A stretch of DNA of 8,002 bases from Anaerolineales bacterium (GTDB taxonomy: Bacteria > Chloroflexota > Anaerolineae > Anaerolineales > UBA4823), in assembly GCA_022865865.1 (NCBI GenBank), contig JALHTN010000332.1, positions 1 to 8,002 on the forward strand, read 5' to 3'. Position 1 is the first letter of the stretch, and each line of letters starts with the position of its first letter. Positions 5,223 to 8,002 of this stretch are shown here, piece after piece. A model generated the notes under the pieces. It saw only the letters and a list, made by a program, of their open reading frames with translations. It did not search any database and was not told the DNA's origin. A program made the translations under genes and the position numbers.

Positions 5223-6635
5223 TTACTCTCGATCCGGCCAGAAAATTGAAACCAGGGTTCCCTTACCTGGAGAGCTGTTCAACTCAAATTTTGCGTTGAT
5301 CTCCTGCGCCCGTTCAGACATGATCTGGTGACCCATCTTATCTTCTGCTACTTTTGTGTGATCATAACCACGACCATTATCCTGGACGGAGAGCGTGACT
5401 TGATTTAATTTTGATCGCAATTCAACTTCGACCTGTGTGGCATCTGAGTGCTTGGCGATATTATTAAAAGCTTCCTGTGCAATGCGGTAGATAGCAACTT
5501 TGACTTCTGTGGGTGGGGAGAAGTCTTCTCCGATCTGGAAATTCACTGGAATGCGTGTACGACCGGTAAGCGCATCCCCAAGGTGCCGCAATAAGGTGGA
5601 CAATCCAGCTGCCTCTAACGAGTCGGGCCGCAGCTCAAACAGCAGGGAACGCATTTCTGCCAGGGCACCCCGCACCAGCTGGCGAAGCTTAACCAGGTTG
5701 CGCTGGCCTTCTGTTGGACTGCGTTCCCACACGGTAGGTAATACCTCTGCAATCAAGGAAGCAGAATAAATTGTCTGGGTAACGGCATCGTGCAAGTCAC
5801 GCGCCAGGCGGCTGCGTTCGGCAGTCACAGCCTTTTCTCGAGCCTGGGTTAGCAACTGCTTCTGGATGACTTCTAACTCAGCCGTGCGCTCTTCAACCAA
5901 TCCTTCTAGGTTATTGCGATATTGATCCAGCGCTTCATCAGATTTAATGGCAGAATTTGCCATTTGCAGGCTGGCGGCAATCGCTATACCTAAAAAGCCG
6001 AATTCGCCTAAGGGGATGTAGGGTACAAAACCACTTTCGCCTAATACTTCATAAAAGATTCCGGTGATGAAAGGAAGAATGCCAAACCCCAAAATAACGG
6101 CTGGTTGGTGCTCTCCTCGACGATATTGTATGATTAGGGCAAATACTATGTAGCCCAATGTGACCAGTCTGGCAAGAAGATTAATATCAAGCCAAATACT
6201 TCCAGACGAGTCCAGGTTGGCTAACTGCTCTCCCCAGGGTAGGGCAATGTTTATCAAGCCTGATACCTTTCCAATGAATGCCGCCGGAGAAATAACGAAA
6301 ACAAGGCTCGTTAAGAGAAATGCGGACGATAACAACCATAAGAAAATACGCGGACGATAATCAGTGTAGTAGGAAACATACCAAATAAGTCCGACAAATG
6401 CTCCAACAACAAATATCGAATCAACACGATTGATCGCTATATGTTCGGGAACATTGGTGGTTGAATACCACCTGATGCCGTTAAACAACGTGGCAGAATA
6501 ACACAATGCGAATAAGGCGAAGGTGAGATATAGTGGTTTATTATCTTTGCGGCGCAGGCCAATAAATAAATAGAGGATGCCAAATCCTAGACAAATGCCG
6601 GCTACAAGGCTAACGGCTGTAAAGTAGTAGTTCAT
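5223..6635 (-). CDS. Membrane histidine kinase, NarL-partner type (HisKA_3), with seven-helix input region
   Basis: The product is 470 residues from ATG 6635, which has GGAG 4 bases upstream; a TTG at 6650 lacks such support. Residues 1-225 carry about seven hydrophobic helices with short loops and no large external domain, suggesting sensing within or at the membrane. A charged coiled-coil-like signalling helix follows (about 231-275), then the HisKA_3 box ERSRLARDLHDAVTQTI with phospho-acceptor His282. The HATPase region has the N-box AQEAFNNIAKH (Asn391/392), the G1 box DNGRGYD (419-425) and the G2 box PGKGT (456-460). All catalytic elements are present, so it should be active. This class phosphorylates NarL/LuxR-type regulators, and one is encoded 53 bp downstream. 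A decayed copy of its own N-terminus lies directly upstream. Signal unknown. Confidence 0.95.
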   Translation of the reverse strand: MNYYFTAVSLVAGICLGFGILYLFIGLRRKDNKPLYLTFALFALCYSATLFNGIRWYSTTNVPEHIAINRVDSIFVVGAFVGLIWYVSYYTDYRPRIFLWLLSSAFLLTSLVFVISPAAFIGKVSGLINIALPWGEQLANLDSSGSIWLDINLLARLVTLGYIVFALIIQYRRGEHQPAVILGFGILPFITGIFYEVLGESGFVPYIPLGEFGFLGIAIAASLQMANSAIKSDEALDQYRNNLEGLVEERTAELEVIQKQLLTQAREKAVTAERSRLARDLHDAVTQTIYSASLIAEVLPTVWERSPTEGQRNLVKLRQLVRGALAEMRSLLFELRPDSLEAAGLSTLLRHLGDALTGRTRIPVNFQIGEDFSPPTEVKVAIYRIAQEAFNNIAKHSDATQVEVELRSKLNQVTLSVQDNGRGYDHTKVAEDKMGHQIMSERAQEINAKFELNSSPGKGTLVSIFWPDRE

Positions 6636-6789
6636 TTTGCTCCAATTCAAGAATCAACAAAAGGGGCAGCGAGATGGTGAGATTTTGCGAAATCTCATCC
6701 CGGCGGCGTAAACCAATGAAGAGATCAATCAAACCGGTGCCGATACAAATTCCTGCGGCAAGGTCTAATACAATGGGAAGAAATCCTAA
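6610..6789 (-). pseudogene. Remnant of a second histidine-kinase N-terminus, directly upstream of the intact kinase
   Basis: Reading the minus strand in the frame starting at 6789 gives a peptide containing AAGICIGTGLIDLFIGLRRRD. This aligns with VAGICLGFGILYLFIGLRRKD of the intact kinase at 14 of 21 positions by my count. Weaker similarity continues before it and after it (LT..L..L) to about 6640. The codon that aligns with the kinase start is TTA (6787-6789), preceded by a ribosome-site-like GAAGG, so the start codon seems to have been lost. The frame ends at a TAG (6610-6612) inside the next gene, out of phase with it. Third-position divergence shows the copy is old. It looks like the 5' stump of a tandem paralog of which the rest has been deleted. 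Confidence 0.7.
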
Positions 6790-6829
6790 TCCCTACCTTC
6801 AAAAAGACGCTATTCTTAGAGGCAATCTG

Positions 6830-6858
6830 TTGAAGTATAGCACCAGTTGATGGATAAT
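6830..6858 (+). promoter_or_regulatory. Candidate plus-strand sigma-70-type promoter
   Basis: TTGAAG (6830-6835), a 17-base spacer and GATAAT (6853-6858) match the -35/-10 consensus at 4/6 and 5/6 positions. It would start transcription near 6865, about 20 bases before a ribosome site and ATG at 6885. It overlaps the candidate minus-strand -10 box, so the two would be divergent and mutually exclusive. Confidence 0.35.
6834..6842 (-). promoter_or_regulatory. Candidate extended -10 promoter for the histidine kinase operon
   Basis: The minus strand reads TGCTATACT, an extended -10 (TGn plus TATACT, one mismatch to TATAAT). No good -35 lies 16-18 bases upstream, which is tolerated at extended -10 promoters. 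Transcription would start near 6827, before the decayed kinase copy, giving a leader of about 190 bases ahead of the kinase ATG at 6635. Prediction only. Confidence 0.35.
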
Positions 6859-6884
6859 TTTACTTTACGTGAAGGGGGCATAAG

Positions 6885-6917
6885 ATGGAAGAAACAATCA
6901 CCATGATGTTTTTTTGA
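6885..6917 (+). CDS. Possible 10-residue leader peptide ORF
   Basis: ATG 6885 is preceded by AAGGGGG with 6 bases spacing and encodes MEETITMMFF before a TGA. The last codons sit in a run of seven T (6909-6915). It is in the same frame as the ORF starting at 6927, separated only by the stop and three codons. It is too short to judge by composition, so this could be chance. Confidence 0.2.
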   Translation: MEETITMMFF

Positions 6918-6926
6918 GGAGGGATT

Positions 6927-7019
6927 ATGTTGATATTCGTTTTGTTGAGCTGCACAGAATTTCGTTGGACAACCCACTTAATGCGTGGATTGAGAGAGTT
7001 GATAATTAATCAAATTTGA
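6927..7019 (+). CDS. Possible 30-residue small protein
   Basis: ATG 6927 follows GAGGAGGG with 3-4 bases spacing, the strongest ribosome-site match in this region. The product begins with a short hydrophobic stretch (MLIFVLLSC) and continues as a basic segment (MRGLREL). No family is recognised. Together with the 10-residue ORF before it and the promoter-like sequence at 6830-6858 it forms a plausible mini-transcript, but the coding evidence is weak, and it could also be the broken start of a lost gene. Confidence 0.22.
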   Translation: MLIFVLLSCTEFRWTTHLMRGLRELIINQI

Positions 7020-7127
7020 AATTCAGGTAGACTTCCACAACAAGCACCAGATCAACCAAAAATAATCCAATTCGTTCCATAGGCTTATTTTGTACAAAAA
7101 TTACCTCATCAATTCAAATGTTTGAAT
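7010..7127. promoter_or_regulatory. Pair of related palindromes (TCAAA/TTTGA type)
   Basis: TCAAATTTGA (7010-7019) is a perfect 10-base palindrome. ATTCAAATGTTTGAAT (7112-7127) is a 7-2-7 inverted repeat whose arms contain the same TCAAA/TTTGA half-sites. Their centres are 105 bases apart. They may be binding sites for one dimeric regulator. AT-rich sequence produces such palindromes by chance fairly often, so confidence is low. Confidence 0.3.
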
Positions 7128-7314
7128 CGGTGACACGATCAAAAATCACACAAACCCGATCTGAGATACAGGTTTCTTTTCGAGTTTTGACGCATGTCGG
7201 GTGACCGATTTGGTCCGCTGACCGTTTTACCCCTCTTTGCCACGAGAACCAATATCCAATCGACATTTCCTCTTGCTGCAATTGTCTGCTGCCGGGATGA
7301 GGACGGTGACAGGG
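7020..7314. other. AT-rich intergenic region without a credible gene
   Basis: About 295 bases between the possible small plus-strand ORF and the end of the Bcr/CflA-type gene. Beyond the 7-2-7 palindrome at 7112-7127 I see no ORF with a ribosome site, no tRNA-like arm and no clear hairpin plus T-run. The transporter gene therefore has no visible intrinsic terminator. Confidence 0.6.
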
Positions 7315-8002
7315 CTAATTCGATTCAGTCCAACGGACGACGAAAATCGATAGTCCAGTAAGAATTGCCATACCTGCGACCAGCGGGAATATTGTACCGT
7401 TATAATTTTGACCGATCATTGTACCCAACAGCATGGATATCAGGGTAGAGAGCGATCCAACCACTGCTGCCCCAATGCCTGCCATATGTCCCAATGGCTC
7501 CATGGCCAAAGTATTCTGATTGCCGAATAATATGCCAACGCAGAAAAAGACCAGCATGAGATAAATCATAAAGAACCAAAGTGGTGGCTGACCCGCAGAC
7601 AGCAGGGCAATCAGCAAGGCAATCAGCGACAGCCCAAAGATTATTCTCAGCGACCAGCTGACTAAAAAGCGCATGCCAAAGCGGATTACCAGGCGCGTAT
7701 TTAATAGGGAGGCTACCCCTACAGAAAAAGCAACAACGCCAAAGAAGATCGGGAAAAGCTCCCCAAGCGCATACTGTTCTTGAAAAATCTGCTGGGAGGA
7801 ATTCAAATAACCAAGAAAGGCACCACTGATAAGACCTGCTGACACTGTGTAACCCAAGGCTGCCCGGGTTTTCAGGATTTCTAGAGTCGCCGTGAAAATT
7901 CGCTGCAGTGAAAATGGGGCGCGATTTTCCGGGGACAGGGTCTCGGGCATTCGTAGTGCGAACCAAGCCAGCGTGATTATGGCCATGAGCATAAAACTGC
8001 CA
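7315..8002 (-). CDS. Bcr/CflA-type multidrug efflux MFS transporter, 5' part missing
   Basis: The frame is open from the right edge to TAG at 7315-7317, giving the last 228 residues, so this is a partial gene and the true start lies outside the window. The visible part contains helix 6, then RMPETLSPENR and FSLQRIF, the connecting loop characteristic of Bcr/CflA drug-resistance transporters, followed by six hydrophobic segments (helices 7-12). GNQNTLAMEPLGHMAGIGAA between helices 10 and 11 matches the family's N...LA..P.G..AG.A.A pattern. Such proteins export drugs (bicyclomycin, chloramphenicol, sulfonamides) by proton antiport; the substrate here is not predictable. It is transcribed towards the kinase operon but is separated from it by almost 500 bp (to the candidate kinase promoter), so it is probably a separate unit. 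Confidence 0.88.
   Translation of the reverse strand, partial: GSFMLMAIITLAWFALRMPETLSPENRAPFSLQRIFTATLEILKTRAALGYTVSAGLISGAFLGYLNSSQQIFQEQYALGELFPIFFGVVAFSVGVASLLNTRLVIRFGMRFLVSWSLRIIFGLSLIALLIALLSAGQPPLWFFMIYLMLVFFCVGILFGNQNTLAMEPLGHMAGIGAAVVGSLSTLISMLLGTMIGQNYNGTIFPLVAGMAILTGLSIFVVRWTESN

Noticed and set aside
7006..7080. Minus-strand ORF of 24 codons with a hydrophobic product
   Set aside because: It has no ribosome site and no convincing similarity to the kinase remnant; composition alone explains its hydrophobic look in an AT-rich region.
7195..7230. TGACCG repeats and GACC/GGTC arms as an operator or terminator
   Set aside because: The arms are only four bases long and the repeats are not regularly placed; not distinguishable from chance.
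7400..7966. Minus-strand ORF of 188 codons overlapping the Bcr/CflA-type gene
   Set aside because: Alternative frame of the transporter gene; product is Cys/Trp/Arg-rich and lacks membrane-helix pattern.

Overview
The window looks like a chromosomal segment of a Chloroflexota bacterium, most likely Anaerolineae. This is inferred from style rather than from a marker gene. The secreted protein at the left edge carries lamin-tail-like repeats joined by PTATP / PTPTGTPSPS linkers, and a 'VYMPVV' stretch follows its signal peptide. Other hints are the mid-range base composition, the use of AGGAG-type ribosome sites, and the kind of membrane-protein neighbours seen. No rRNA, tRNA, CRISPR array, integrase or insertion sequence was recognised.

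All well-supported genes lie on the minus strand, so the order of transcription runs from right to left. At the right edge is the C-terminal half of a Bcr/CflA-type drug-efflux MFS transporter (7315-8002). A gene-poor, AT-rich stretch follows (about 6640-7314). It holds a decayed copy of a histidine-kinase N-terminus, a candidate promoter on each strand, two very short plus-strand ORFs with good ribosome sites, and two related palindromes. Next comes a two-component system: a seven-helix membrane histidine kinase (5223-6635) and a NarL/LuxR-type response regulator (4531-5169).

After a 230-bp gap lies a compact run of small and membrane-protein genes: a stand-alone, degenerate receiver domain (3938-4300), an MFS transporter (2620-3894), two small paralogous three-helix membrane proteins (2301-2603 and 1938-2234), a DUF1269-like glycine-rich membrane protein (1546-1902) and a MarC-family membrane protein (846-1472). 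Gaps within this run are 16-73 bp, which fits one operon or two overlapping transcription units. A 216-bp intergenic region with two hairpins then precedes a secreted lamin-tail repeat protein that runs off the left edge.

A working picture, which is inference only: the kinase senses something in or at the membrane, the NarL-type regulator responds, and the genes downstream are almost all integral membrane proteins. This could be an envelope-stress or efflux module. The most distinctive points are the receiver that has lost most of its phosphorylation-switch residues beside the MFS gene, the remnant of a second kinase copy just upstream of the intact one, and the tandem small membrane paralogs.
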